From Sporomusa malonica (lineage in GTDB: Bacteria; Bacillota; Negativicutes; Sporomusales; Sporomusaceae): a stretch of 64,000 bases of DNA. Location: NCBI RefSeq assembly GCF_041428715.1, contig NZ_CP155572.1. The stretch is one strand, 5' to 3'. Shown here piece by piece: positions 34,345 through 43,781 of the stretch. The notes under the pieces are model-generated. The model saw only the letters and a program-made list of their open reading frames with translations, did no database searches and was not told the DNA's origin. Positions within the stretch are counted from its first letter, which is position 1; each line of letters opens with the position of its first letter. A program made the position numbers and the translations under genes.

Positions 34345-35886
34345 CTATTTTTCAATTAAACTTTTTCCAGTCATTTCAGCAGGCTGGGTAATACCGGCTA
34401 TATCCAAAATAGTTGGCGCAATATCCGCTAAAATACCGTTATTCAGTTTAGCACCTCGGTGCGCTTCTGATACCAATACGAACGGCACTAAATTAGTAGT
34501 ATGAGCAGTAAACGGAGCCCCTGTCTCAGGGTCACGCATAACTTCTGCATTGCCGTGGTCGGCAGTTATCATTGTAATGCCACCTCGACTACGCATGGTT
34601 TCAACAACGCGGCCAACACAAAGATCAACTGTTTTCACAGCACTCATAGCCGCCTCCAGTAAGCCTGTGTGGCCGACCATGTCACAGTTTGCATAGTTGA
34701 GGATAATCAGGTCATATTTGCCGGATTTAATGGCCTCAACAACTTTATCGGTAACCTCGAGTGCGCTCATCTCAGGTTTTAGATCATAAGTGGCTACCTT
34801 TGGTGAAGGAATCAAGAGACGCTCTTCACCTGGAAAGGGGTGCTCTTCGCCGCCATTAAAAAAGTAAGTAACATGAGCGTATTTTTCAGTTTCAGCGATG
34901 CGTAGTTGGGTAAAACCAGCTTTACTAACTACCTCACCTAGTGTGTTAACAGGATGAGTCGGCGGAAAAGCGACCGGCACTTTCAAAGCCTCGTCATATT
35001 GAGTCATTGTTGCAAAATGGAGCGGGAAGCAACCGTCTTTACGTTCAAATCCGTCAAACCCGATGTCAGTAAGTGCCCTTGTAAGCTGGCGAGCACGGTC
35101 AGGACGGAAGTTAAAGAAAATAACACCGTCATTCGGTTTTATACCACAATAACCACAATTACCAACAATGGTAGGCTCAACAAATTCATCGGTTTTTCCT
35201 TCTTTATATGAAGCCTCCACAGCTTCTACTGCGCTGGACGCGAGAGGACACTGACAATGAACAAGCGCCTCATACTCCTTGCTGATCCGTTCCCAGCGTT
35301 TATCTCGGTCCATTGCGTAGTAGCGTCCAGCAACTGTAGCAATCTGCCCTACACCGATTTCAGCCATTTTTTCTTCAAGTTCTTTAATGTAGGAAGTAGC
35401 ACTTGATGGCGGAACATCCCGTCCGTCTAAAAAGGCGTGTACATAGACTTTCTCTATGCCATGCTGTTTGGCTAATTCCAGTAGAGCATATACATGGGTA
35501 ATATGACTGTGTACGCCACCGTCAGACAATAAGCCCATAAGATGGAGTGCACTACCTGACGCTTTAGTTTGTTCACAAACTTGGCACAGTACCGGATTAG
35601 TGAAAAAATCTCCATCTTTAATTGATTTGCTAATACGGGTAAGCTCTTGGTAAATAACGCGGCCTGCGCCCATGTTAAGGTGGCCAACCTCCGAGTTTCC
35701 CATTTGTCCTTCCGGCAGTCCAACCTCTTCACCAGAACAGGCGAGCTTAGCCGTAGGATATAATTCTGTCAAGAGCTTGATATGCGTTGTATCAGCTCTT
35801 GCAATTGAGTTGAACTCGTCCTCTGCACGACCTATTCCCCAGCCGTCAAGGATAACAAGTGCAATTGGCGATAATAGTTTAGGCAC
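34345..35886 (-). CDS. gpmI: 2,3-bisphosphoglycerate-independent phosphoglycerate mutase
   Basis: 513 residues. Alkaline-phosphatase-superfamily mutase that interconverts 3- and 2-phosphoglycerate using Mn2+. LVILDGWGIG (Asp ligand), GNSEVGHLNMGAGR with the phospho-serine, HAFLDGRDVPP, and the C-terminal NYANCDMVGHTG and TADHGNAEVM metal motifs are all conserved. GTG start at 35886 behind AAGGAGATAAAA. Fourth enzyme gene of the operon. Confidence 0.98.
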   Translation of the reverse strand: MPKLLSPIALVILDGWGIGRAEDEFNSIARADTTHIKLLTELYPTAKLACSGEEVGLPEGQMGNSEVGHLNMGAGRVIYQELTRISKSIKDGDFFTNPVLCQVCEQTKASGSALHLMGLLSDGGVHSHITHVYALLELAKQHGIEKVYVHAFLDGRDVPPSSATSYIKELEEKMAEIGVGQIATVAGRYYAMDRDKRWERISKEYEALVHCQCPLASSAVEAVEASYKEGKTDEFVEPTIVGNCGYCGIKPNDGVIFFNFRPDRARQLTRALTDIGFDGFERKDGCFPLHFATMTQYDEALKVPVAFPPTHPVNTLGEVVSKAGFTQLRIAETEKYAHVTYFFNGGEEHPFPGEERLLIPSPKVATYDLKPEMSALEVTDKVVEAIKSGKYDLIILNYANCDMVGHTGLLEAAMSAVKTVDLCVGRVVETMRSRGGITMITADHGNAEVMRDPETGAPFTAHTTNLVPFVLVSEAHRGAKLNNGILADIAPTILDIAGITQPAEMTGKSLIEK

Positions 35887-35904
35887 AGTTTTATCTCCTT
35901 GTGG

Positions 35905-36657
35905 TTATTTAAACATTACCAACTTGCTAAAGGAATCGGCTTCCAGGCTGGCTCCCCCTACTAACGCACCGTCGATATCAGGTTTGGCCATTAGCTCAAC
36001 AACATTGTCAGGCTTGACACTGCCGCCATATTGGATACGGACCTGATCTGCGGCGGTTTGCCCGAACATATTGGCTACCGTACTGCGGATGAAAGCGCAA
36101 ACAGCGTTCGCATCCTCAGCCGAAGCCGTGCGCCCTGTTCCAATCGCCCAAACCGGCTCATAGGCAATAACCAGGCTGGCTACTTGCTCGGCAGTAAGAC
36201 CATCCATACCGCCTTTCACCTGCACCCCGACAACCTTTTCTGTTGCATTGGCTTCGCGTTCAGCTAGGGTTTCGCCCACACACATGATAGGAGCGAGACC
36301 GGCTTTGAAGGCGGCTTTGACTTTATTATTAACCGTTTGGTCAGTTTCAGCAAAGTATTGACGACGCTCAGAATGGCCAATAATGACATGAGTGCAGCCA
36401 ATGTCTTTCAACATGCCTGGGGCAATCTCACCGGTAAAAGCACCTTTATCTTCCCAGTGCATGTTTTGAGCGCCCAAACCAATATTGGTCCCGGCTACTG
36501 CGCCAGCTGTGGCAGCTAAAGCTGTGAAAGGCGGGCAAATAACAATTTCCACGCCTTCTACAGCATTGGTTAGCGCGTTTATTTCTTGCACAAGTGTAAC
36601 GCCTTCTTTAGCTGTTTTATGCATCTTCCAGTTACCGGCAATAATGGGCTTGCGCAT
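35905..36657 (-). CDS. tpiA: Triosephosphate isomerase
   Basis: 250 residues from ATG 36657 (MRKPIIAGNWKMHK), with AAGGAG eight bases upstream; the longer frame from 36666 is unlikely. Catalytic Lys in GNWKMH, His in IIGHSERRQ, Glu in VIAYEPVWAIGTG, and phosphate-binding IQYGGSVKPDN. TIM-barrel enzyme linking dihydroxyacetone phosphate from the glp genes to glycolysis. Confidence 0.98.
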   Translation of the reverse strand: MRKPIIAGNWKMHKTAKEGVTLVQEINALTNAVEGVEIVICPPFTALAATAGAVAGTNIGLGAQNMHWEDKGAFTGEIAPGMLKDIGCTHVIIGHSERRQYFAETDQTVNNKVKAAFKAGLAPIMCVGETLAEREANATEKVVGVQVKGGMDGLTAEQVASLVIAYEPVWAIGTGRTASAEDANAVCAFIRSTVANMFGQTAADQVRIQYGGSVKPDNVVELMAKPDIDGALVGGASLEADSFSKLVMFK

Positions 36658-36679
36658 ATTCTCCACTCCTTACTTTTGT

Positions 36680-37867
36680 TTATTTATCAGCCAGCGCCAT
36701 AATGCCTGGCAGTTCTTTTCCTTCTAAAAACTCCAGCGACGCACCGCCACCTGTCGAGATGTGCGTAATCTGGCCAGCAAGTTTGAGTTTCTCCAGTGCG
36801 GCCACCGAGTCGCCGCCGCCGACAATACTCTTAGCACCTGATGCGGCTACTGCTTTGGCAACCGCTTCAGTGCCAACAGCAAAAGCGTCAAACTCGAATA
36901 CACCCATCGGGCCATTCCATACCACTGTTTTTGCGTCGTTTAATGCCTGTGCAAATTTCGCAGCACTGACCGGACCAATATCAAGGGCCATCCACTCAGC
37001 CGGGATTTCTTCAGCGGCAACTGTTTTCCGGTCTGCATCGGCAGCAAATTTGTCAGCCACAACCACATCTTCTGGTAACAGCAGGTTGACACCCTTGGTT
37101 TTAGCTGCTGCCATAAGTTCTTTTGCTAATTCTAATTTGTCAGCTTCCACCAACGATTTACCAGTTTGATAGCCTTGAGCAGCAAGGAAGGTATTGGCCA
37201 TTCCGCCGCCAATGATGAGGGTATCCACTTTATTTAACAAGTTTTCAATAACTCCGATTTTGTCAGAAACTTTAGCGCCACCGATAATAGCAACAAACGG
37301 ACGCGTTGGGTCGGTAACAGCCTGGCCTAAGAACAGCAGTTCTTTATCCATAAGGAAACCGGATACGGCCGGTATGTATTTGGTTATGCCATGCACTGAG
37401 GCATGGGCCCGGTGAGAGACACCAAAGGCGTCGTTAACCATAAGATCGGCCAGCCCAGCAAGCTGCTTGGCAAATTCAGGATCATTTTTTTCTTCTTCAG
37501 CATGAAAGCGCAGATTTTCCAGCATGAGAATCTGGCCAGCGCCAAGTACAGCCGCCATCTTCCTGGCTTCAGGCCCCACGCAGTCAGACGCAAACTGAAT
37601 TTCACGCCCATACAGGAGTTGGGATAGTCTTTGGGCAACAGGCTTGAGCGAAAACTCAGGCGCTACTTTGCCCTTGGGACGACCCAGATGGCTGACCAAA
37701 ATAACAGCAGCATTCTTGGCCAGTAAAAACTCCAGTGTAGGGATGGTAGCCCGGATCCGGGTATCATCGGTGATGTTGCCCTCTTTATCCATAGGTACGT
37801 TATAGTCTACCCGTACCAAAACCTTTTTGTTTGACACCCAGATATCATTTAAACTTTTTTTATTCAC
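36680..37867 (-). CDS. pgk: Phosphoglycerate kinase
   Basis: 395 residues from GTG 37867, eight bases after GGAGG. RVDYNVPMDKEGNITDDTRI (part), SHLGRPKG, the hinge region and the nucleotide-binding GGGDSVAALEKL and STGGGASLEFLEGK are diagnostic. Transfers phosphate from 1,3-bisphosphoglycerate to ADP. Second enzyme gene after gap. Confidence 0.98.
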   Translation of the reverse strand: MNKKSLNDIWVSNKKVLVRVDYNVPMDKEGNITDDTRIRATIPTLEFLLAKNAAVILVSHLGRPKGKVAPEFSLKPVAQRLSQLLYGREIQFASDCVGPEARKMAAVLGAGQILMLENLRFHAEEEKNDPEFAKQLAGLADLMVNDAFGVSHRAHASVHGITKYIPAVSGFLMDKELLFLGQAVTDPTRPFVAIIGGAKVSDKIGVIENLLNKVDTLIIGGGMANTFLAAQGYQTGKSLVEADKLELAKELMAAAKTKGVNLLLPEDVVVADKFAADADRKTVAAEEIPAEWMALDIGPVSAAKFAQALNDAKTVVWNGPMGVFEFDAFAVGTEAVAKAVAASGAKSIVGGGDSVAALEKLKLAGQITHISTGGGASLEFLEGKELPGIMALADK

Positions 37868-37948
37868 GCACAATACCTCCAGCTCTTAGAGATTAGAGAG
37901 AGGAAGCAACCTCAAACACTGTCTGAGATTGCTTCGCATGGTTAAGAA

Positions 37949-38956
37949 TTACAGGCCTTTGCCGATAATGAAGCCGATAAGGTCAACAACGCGGTTAGAA
38001 TAGCCCCACTCGTTGTCATACCAGGAGACAACCTTCACCAGATTGTCACCTACCATCATGGTCGACAGACCGTCAACGATGGAAGAGTGTGCATTGCCAT
38101 TATAGTCTTTGGAAACAAGTTCCTCTTCAGAAAAAGCCATGATGCCTTTGAGTTCGCCATTAGCGGCTTCTTTGAGAGCAGCATTGACAGCTTCTGCAGT
38201 GGCTGGTTTTTCCAGTTGGGCTACCAGATCGGTAATCGACACATTAGGAGTAGGTACACGCAGGGCAAAACCGTTCAGTTTGCCTTTAAGTTCAGGCAGC
38301 ACCAGGGCAACAGCCTTGGCAGCACCAGTGGTTGTCGGGATGATAGACATGCCAGCAGCACGGGCGCGGCGGAGATCCTTGTGCGGCAGGTCAAGAATGT
38401 TTTGATCATTGGTGTAGGCGTGAACTGTTGTCATTAAGCCGGATTTAATGCCGAATTTCTCGTGCAATACTTTGGCAAACGGCGCCAGGCAGTTAGTGGT
38501 GCAGGACGCGTTAGAAATGACATGATGATTGGCTGCATCGTATTTGTCCTGGTTTACGCCCATAACAATGGTGATGTCTTCGTTTTTAGCCGGAGCTGAG
38601 ATAATAACTTTTTTAGCGCCTGCATTTATATGAGCAATGGCTTTGTTTTTATCAGTGAAAAGACCGGTCGACTCAACCACAATGTCAACACCCATGGCTT
38701 TCCAAGGGAGGTTAGCCGGATCTCTTTCAGCAAGTACTTTAACCAGTTTGCCGTTAACTTCGATGCCGCCCTCAACTGCTTTCACTTCTGCATTCATAGT
38801 GCCGTGAACTGAATCATATTTTAAAAGATGGGCCAGTGTTTTAGCATCTGTGAGGTCGTTTACAGCTACAATCTCGAAGCCAGGATTATTCACAGCTACC
38901 CGAAAAACATTCCGGCCGATGCGGCCAAAACCGTTAATACCAACTTTAATAGTCAT
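37949..38956 (-). CDS. gap: Glyceraldehyde-3-phosphate dehydrogenase
   Basis: 335 residues, usual length. N-terminal Rossmann GINGFGRIGRNVFR, catalytic cysteine in ISNASCTTNCLAP, and WYDNEWGYSNRVVDL at the C-terminus. It follows cggR, as gapA follows cggR in Bacillus, and is expected to be the glycolytic NAD-dependent form. Confidence 0.98.
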   Translation of the reverse strand: MTIKVGINGFGRIGRNVFRVAVNNPGFEIVAVNDLTDAKTLAHLLKYDSVHGTMNAEVKAVEGGIEVNGKLVKVLAERDPANLPWKAMGVDIVVESTGLFTDKNKAIAHINAGAKKVIISAPAKNEDITIVMGVNQDKYDAANHHVISNASCTTNCLAPFAKVLHEKFGIKSGLMTTVHAYTNDQNILDLPHKDLRRARAAGMSIIPTTTGAAKAVALVLPELKGKLNGFALRVPTPNVSITDLVAQLEKPATAEAVNAALKEAANGELKGIMAFSEEELVSKDYNGNAHSSIVDGLSTMMVGDNLVKVVSWYDNEWGYSNRVVDLIGFIIGKGL

Positions 38957-38969
38957 AATGAAATTCCCC

Positions 38970-40004
38970 CTAAATATAATTTGTGTTTATAAGTAACTGA
39001 ATGGCCTTGGCCGCTGCTTCATCAGTGACGAGCACATCCTGCCCACCAGTGCCGGCTACCGCCAAAATCGCCTTAGCTTTGGCGCTGCCGCCAGCTACGG
39101 CAATGACTGTGCCGATTCCGGCCAAGTCATCCAGTCGTAAACCAATACTACTAGTAACATACACAATTTCTCCAGGCAGCGCGCAATACTGTCCCAGCGC
39201 TTCGCCAACTGCTCCCCGGCGTTCAATTGCTGCGATAGTAGCAGGCGGCATACCACGCCGCTGTGCCATCTCAACCGCTTCACCAATGCCATGAACTAAT
39301 ATATTAGCCTGTTTAATAACGTCTGCCACAGCCCGCAGGTTGGCGTCACCGGCTAATATAGCCTCTAACGTTTCCTCACTTACTCCATCAGGAATATGTA
39401 ACAGGCGATAGCGCCCGCCGAGCCTGCCAGCCATAACGGCTGCTATGGTATTAGCCTGATACTCTACGACCTCGCCAAGCCCGCCCCGGGCTGGTACGAT
39501 AGCCGTCGATGGTACACTGAAGTTAATAGCTTCAGCCACTTTGGCCATGGTAGAACCACCACTTACAGCAACAACCATATTATCTCCCAGATGTTGACTA
39601 AGTACACCTGCTGCCGCCCGGCCAAGCTCACGCCGTACAGCACTGTCAGCCTCACTGTCGCCAGGGATGATGATTACTTTTTTCAGGTTTAACCGCTCGG
39701 CCAGCTCGGCTTCAAGCCCAACCAGATTATGCAAGAGACGGATATACTCAGCCAAATCGGCCAGCATAGCCTGACCTTCGACAGTTACACTCATTCCCAC
39801 CTGGGAAAACTCAACCAGTCCGGCAGCCTTTAGCCAGTCTACCTGAGCCCGGACGACTCGCTCACCCATATCCAGCATAATTGCCACCGCACGGCGGCCA
39901 ACTGGCTGAGCATGCTGAATATGCCGGAGGAGATTATATCTTGCTTCGATAATTTGTGTTAATTCAGGCGCAATTTTGCGCTGTAGCTGAATAATCTTTT
40001 CCAC
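38970..40004 (-). CDS. cggR: Central glycolytic genes regulator (SorC family)
   Basis: About 344 residues from GTG 40004, which follows AAGGGGA with six-base spacing and gives the N-terminus expected for CggR (EKIIQLQRKIAPEL). An N-terminal winged helix (residues of about 25-80) is followed by a SugBP/SorC effector domain with VVAVSGGSTMAKVAEAI, HGIGEA and AIAGGSAKAKAI-type phosphosugar-binding loops. In Bacillus subtilis CggR represses the operon and is released by fructose 1,6-bisphosphate. A matching operator is seen just upstream, so autoregulation and control of gap-eno is likely. Confidence 0.93.
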   Translation of the reverse strand: MEKIIQLQRKIAPELTQIIEARYNLLRHIQHAQPVGRRAVAIMLDMGERVVRAQVDWLKAAGLVEFSQVGMSVTVEGQAMLADLAEYIRLLHNLVGLEAELAERLNLKKVIIIPGDSEADSAVRRELGRAAAGVLSQHLGDNMVVAVSGGSTMAKVAEAINFSVPSTAIVPARGGLGEVVEYQANTIAAVMAGRLGGRYRLLHIPDGVSEETLEAILAGDANLRAVADVIKQANILVHGIGEAVEMAQRRGMPPATIAAIERRGAVGEALGQYCALPGEIVYVTSSIGLRLDDLAGIGTVIAVAGGSAKAKAILAVAGTGGQDVLVTDEAAAKAIQLLINTNYI

Positions 40005-40020
40005 TGTAAATCCCCTTCGG

Positions 40021-40056
40021 GCTTTAATGTGTCCCACCTGAACATATTATGTCCCG
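40021..40056 (-). promoter_or_regulatory. CggR operator
   Basis: Two direct half-sites on the minus strand: CGGGAC-N6-TGTT, four bases, then TGGGAC-N6-AAGC. This follows the CGGGAC-N6-TGTC-N4-CGGGAC-N6-TGTC pattern described for Bacillus subtilis cggR-gapA, with a few substitutions in the second half. It lies between the promoter and the cggR start, the position expected for an elongation block. Confidence 0.8.
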
Positions 40057-40082
40057 TTATGGTAATAATAAACCTTTTTCAT

Positions 40083-40111
40083 TTTATAGTGTTCGCTGGT
40101 CATCATGAAAA
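40083..40111 (-). promoter_or_regulatory. Probable sigma-A promoter of cggR-gap operon
   Basis: TTTTCA and TATAAA separated by 17 bases, about 27 bases upstream of the CggR operator. The -10 box is good and the -35 weak. Confidence 0.5.
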
Positions 40112-40144
40112 TCCTGCCTGTTTAACAAATATCAACCAACTTTA

Positions 40145-41905
40145 TTATCTCGCGTTTATCTCGCCGCTAAATATAATGCCTCGCGCTGCGTCGACCGTAA
40201 CCACAGTCCCCTCTGTCAGGCGCTCGGTAGCGCCATCAGCGCCGACGATGACAGGGATACCGGAACAGATGCCGACAATGGCTGCCTGGGAAGTAAGCCC
40301 GCCTTCTTCAGCCACAATGGCTGCCGCCTTGGCCGCATAAACTGCCGTTTCCTCATCAACCGCTTTTACTACTAAAACATCACCAGGTTGAAATTTTGTT
40401 GTTACATCTTTTAACGACTTGGCTACGCAGACTTTACCAGTTGCCGCCGTCTGACCAATGCCTGATCCCCGCAGCAGAATATCGCCCACAACATGAACCC
40501 TGATTAAGTTAGTCGTTCCTGACGCGCCCAAAGGAACGCCAGCGGTAATAACAACCAGATCGCCTTCCTTGACTATACCTGTAGATAGGGCACCGCCTAC
40601 GGCGTTAGCAACCATTTCATCAGTATTTTGCGAATATGGGCCAAGCACAGGATAAACACCCCAATACAGCAGCGAGCGACGCAGTGTTTTTTCACTGGGG
40701 GTAACTGCCAGTATCGTTGATTTTGGCCGATACTTAGAAACCATTCTGGCAGAATAACCTGTCTGGGTAGAGGTAAGAATGGCAGACGCGCCTAACACAT
40801 GAGCTACCTGAGCGCTGGCATGACAAATGGCCTCAGTAGTTGTTTTATTCTGCCCAACCCCTTTGGCTAGCAGTAATTGATCATACTGCAGCGACTGCTC
40901 GGTACGCAGGGCCAGCCTTGCCATAGTCTGCACAGCCTCAAGCGGATACTGACCTGAAGCCGTTTCGCCGCTCAACATAATCGCGTCAGAACCATCCAGA
41001 ATCGCATTGGCAATGTCACTGGCCTCAGCGCGGGTAGGACGTGGATTTGTCAGCATGGACTCTAGCATTTGGGTTGCCGTTATTACTGGTTTACCTGCCT
41101 TGTTACATTTCTCAATCATCTGCTTTTGTACCAAGGGGACATCCTCTACCGGAATTTCCACACCGAGATCGCCTCTGGCTACCATAACACCGTCTGTCAC
41201 CTTGATTATCTCATCAAGACGCATAACCCCTTCGGCATTTTCAATCTTGGCGATAATCTCTATATCACCCTGCACCCCGGCGTCTTCCAGCAGCTTGCGA
41301 ATCGATAGTATATCACTGGCCCGCTGAACAAAGGAAGCGGCGATAAAATCGATTCCCTGCGTGATCCCAAACCGAATGTCTGCCACATCCTGCTCTGATA
41401 ATAAAGGCAGTTTCACATACACACCAGGTACAGCCACCCGTTTCCGGTCAGAAATGGGGCCGCTGTTTTGAACAGTTGTTACAATATCTTGGCCGGAAAC
41501 AGTTTCAACAACCAAACTAATTAGCCCGTCAGAGAGCAAAATAACATCACCGGGAGATATTTCGGTGTGCAGTAGTTTATGATTTACCGAAGCTAAATGA
41601 GCATTTCCTAATATCTCCCGGGTCGTCAGCGTGAAGGCTTGGCCTTTTGCTAAAAACACCTTACCCTCTTCAAATAGCCCTAGCCGCATTTCCGGTCCTT
41701 TATTATCCAGCATGATAGCCACTGGTATGCCTACTGCCCGGGAAGCCTCCCGCACCATGGCAATACGCCTGGCATGTTCCTCATGTGAACCGTGAGAAAA
41801 GTTAAATCTGGCGACATTCATGCCAGCCTGAATCATTTGTTCCAATACACCTGGTTTATCGGTACTTGGGCCAACAGTGCAAATAATTTTAGTCTTTTTT
41901 TGCAT
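40145..41905 (-). CDS. pyk: Pyruvate kinase with C-terminal phosphohistidine-like domain
   Basis: 586 residues, longer than the 470 of short forms because of a C-terminal PEP-utiliser mobile domain (GDVLVVKAVDEETAVYAAKAAAIVAEEGGLTSQAAIVG, given only in outline; key TSQAAI near 545). Core motifs: TKIICTVGPSTDKPG, ARFNFSHG, IIAKIENAEGV, MVARGDLGVEIP and MLSGETASGQYP. The mobile-domain histidine is replaced by Gln in TSQAA, as in other Firmicute long-form pyruvate kinases. Separate promoter region from cggR downstream; GGAGG precedes the ATG by six bases. Confidence 0.97.
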   Translation of the reverse strand: MQKKTKIICTVGPSTDKPGVLEQMIQAGMNVARFNFSHGSHEEHARRIAMVREASRAVGIPVAIMLDNKGPEMRLGLFEEGKVFLAKGQAFTLTTREILGNAHLASVNHKLLHTEISPGDVILLSDGLISLVVETVSGQDIVTTVQNSGPISDRKRVAVPGVYVKLPLLSEQDVADIRFGITQGIDFIAASFVQRASDILSIRKLLEDAGVQGDIEIIAKIENAEGVMRLDEIIKVTDGVMVARGDLGVEIPVEDVPLVQKQMIEKCNKAGKPVITATQMLESMLTNPRPTRAEASDIANAILDGSDAIMLSGETASGQYPLEAVQTMARLALRTEQSLQYDQLLLAKGVGQNKTTTEAICHASAQVAHVLGASAILTSTQTGYSARMVSKYRPKSTILAVTPSEKTLRRSLLYWGVYPVLGPYSQNTDEMVANAVGGALSTGIVKEGDLVVITAGVPLGASGTTNLIRVHVVGDILLRGSGIGQTAATGKVCVAKSLKDVTTKFQPGDVLVVKAVDEETAVYAAKAAAIVAEEGGLTSQAAIVGICSGIPVIVGADGATERLTEGTVVTVDAARGIIFSGEINAR

Positions 41906-41920
41906 ATAATTCCTCCGTTC

Positions 41921-43747
41921 CTAATTGCGAGCTACTTTTCGGACGACCTCGTAAGCTTCGTCATGCGCGATTGTGAACCCGTTAATATTTGTTCTGGCAA
42001 GCAGCGTTCTATATTGTATGTTTTTATCTGTAATAGTTATGAATGACTGCATTAACTTTTCCGGTAGTCCGGGTGCCAGCCCAGGTCGACCGGCGATAGC
42101 ATCTTTGGGGATAGGTTCTGTTTGTGCCAGTATCGTCAATCGTTCAACCTGAAGACCTCTGCTTCTGCCTATCTCAAGGGCTTCAGAGTAAGTTGCACCA
42201 CCGTCAGCAATACCATCCAGAACACCCTCGATGACCCGGTTATGACTACCTAAAAATACCGTTTCTTGGAAAAACTTCTCCGGTGTCTTGCCGTTTTGGA
42301 CAAGAAGTGCGCGAGGGTATACATATCCGGATGCTGACTGCCGGTCAACAAAGGCAAATTTTTTCCCCTTTAGCGCATCAATACTTGTATATCCTCTGTC
42401 TTTTGACGCAACGATCAACCCAGTATAGGATGAACTGTTATTGACAATAGGAGTGACTATTGGAATCAAGTTGCCTGCTTTCTTGGCAGAAACGTAAGCA
42501 AATGGTGAAAACCAGCCAACATCTACCGTGCCATTAAGCATAGCCCGGCCAAGGGCATCATAGTCAGACACAATGATAACCCGCGCCTTCAGGCCTATAT
42601 TTTGCGCCACATGTTCGAGAATCGGCACATACGTATCCCGAATGATTTGCGGTACAGTAAACGGATTTACACCAAATACTATTTCCTGCGATGACTTAAA
42701 TAAAACAGCCACTTCTTGGAGTTTATCAGACATTATCGTCATGGCTCTGGCGTGGCCGAAAACCTGTTCCAGGTTTTCCTGCTGCGCATTCACGCTGGTC
42801 TGCATTGACTGGGCATTTGCCGCAATTTCTACAGTAGCCGCACCAATTACGTCAACTGCAGTCGCTATTTGCTCGGTTGTTTGGTTTTGGCTTTCGGATA
42901 ATTGGCACAATCGTTCTACTGTTTTTCTAATACCGGTAATATTTTCTACAATGGCCTGCATCGATTGAGTAGAATTTCGGGCCATCCCCTCAATTCCTGC
43001 CAGTTTATCCCGCCCTGCCAACATTGTTAAGGTTACCTGTTTAGTCTGACTGGTAATATCAACAATAACTGAATCTACTTCCTGTGTGATTTGCGCGCTT
43101 TCACTGGCAAGCTTTCCTACCTCCTGCGCCACAACTGCGAAACCTCGCCCATGTTCACCAGCCCGTGCAGCCTCGATTGTCGCATTGAGCGCAAGGAGAT
43201 TGGTCTGGCTGGCAATTCCCTGAATCTTACCTGTAAACTCACTAATCCGCAGTGAGGCGGCGTTCAGGTCTTCCACAGAACGCGCCGCCCCCTCAACGGC
43301 TTGAGCAACTTCCATCATACTATTGGTGACCTTAAGAAATTCTTCTTGGCTTTTGACAGCTAGCTTCAGAGAATCCATACATTGAATAAGAACATCTCGC
43401 GACGAATTGGATACAACCCCAGCAGCAGCTGCGACTTCCTCTATCCCTGCAGCCGTTTCTTGAGTATTACTAGCATTGCTCTCGGTTTCTCTGGTTACTG
43501 CCCCAGACAACTCTCCCAGTTTTTTTAATGCCGCTCTACTTTGTTCCATCTCCCATACCAACTGCTGTGATATGAAGGCTAGATCGCCTGCCATCCCAAA
43601 CATATCAATGGAATCAGCGCCTACACATGCTTCAGGCTTTAGTTTAGGCGGGATTACTCCGCCCTCTCGGCTTCGTTCTGCCGAGTTCCCTGATTGAGGA
43701 AAAATACCAGCTGCAAGCCGGGCAATCCAATTTCGCCGCTTCTCCAT
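41921..43747 (-). CDS. Soluble chemoreceptor with C-terminal PhnD-like domain
   Basis: 608 residues from ATG 43747, seven bases after GGGAG. No transmembrane helix is visible. The N-terminal half is a methyl-accepting chemotaxis signalling domain, with the hairpin tip region IQGIASQTNLLALNATIEAA and GEHGRGFAVVAQEVGKLA. From about residue 365 a periplasmic-binding-protein domain of the PhnD/phosphonate type follows: VGWFSPFAYVSAK, DALKGKKFAFVDRQSASGY and the C-terminal GRPGLAPGLPEKL. The usual order (sensor outside, signalling domain inside) is reversed and both parts would be cytoplasmic. The ligand may be phosphonate, phosphite or another small oxyanion or metabolite. Its gene is between glpC and pyk. 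Confidence 0.85.
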   Translation of the reverse strand: MEKRRNWIARLAAGIFPQSGNSAERSREGGVIPPKLKPEACVGADSIDMFGMAGDLAFISQQLVWEMEQSRAALKKLGELSGAVTRETESNASNTQETAAGIEEVAAAAGVVSNSSRDVLIQCMDSLKLAVKSQEEFLKVTNSMMEVAQAVEGAARSVEDLNAASLRISEFTGKIQGIASQTNLLALNATIEAARAGEHGRGFAVVAQEVGKLASESAQITQEVDSVIVDITSQTKQVTLTMLAGRDKLAGIEGMARNSTQSMQAIVENITGIRKTVERLCQLSESQNQTTEQIATAVDVIGAATVEIAANAQSMQTSVNAQQENLEQVFGHARAMTIMSDKLQEVAVLFKSSQEIVFGVNPFTVPQIIRDTYVPILEHVAQNIGLKARVIIVSDYDALGRAMLNGTVDVGWFSPFAYVSAKKAGNLIPIVTPIVNNSSSYTGLIVASKDRGYTSIDALKGKKFAFVDRQSASGYVYPRALLVQNGKTPEKFFQETVFLGSHNRVIEGVLDGIADGGATYSEALEIGRSRGLQVERLTILAQTEPIPKDAIAGRPGLAPGLPEKLMQSFITITDKNIQYRTLLARTNINGFTIAHDEAYEVVRKVARN

Positions 43748-43781
43748 ACGTTCTCTCCCATTCACTTACACATGTATTTTA

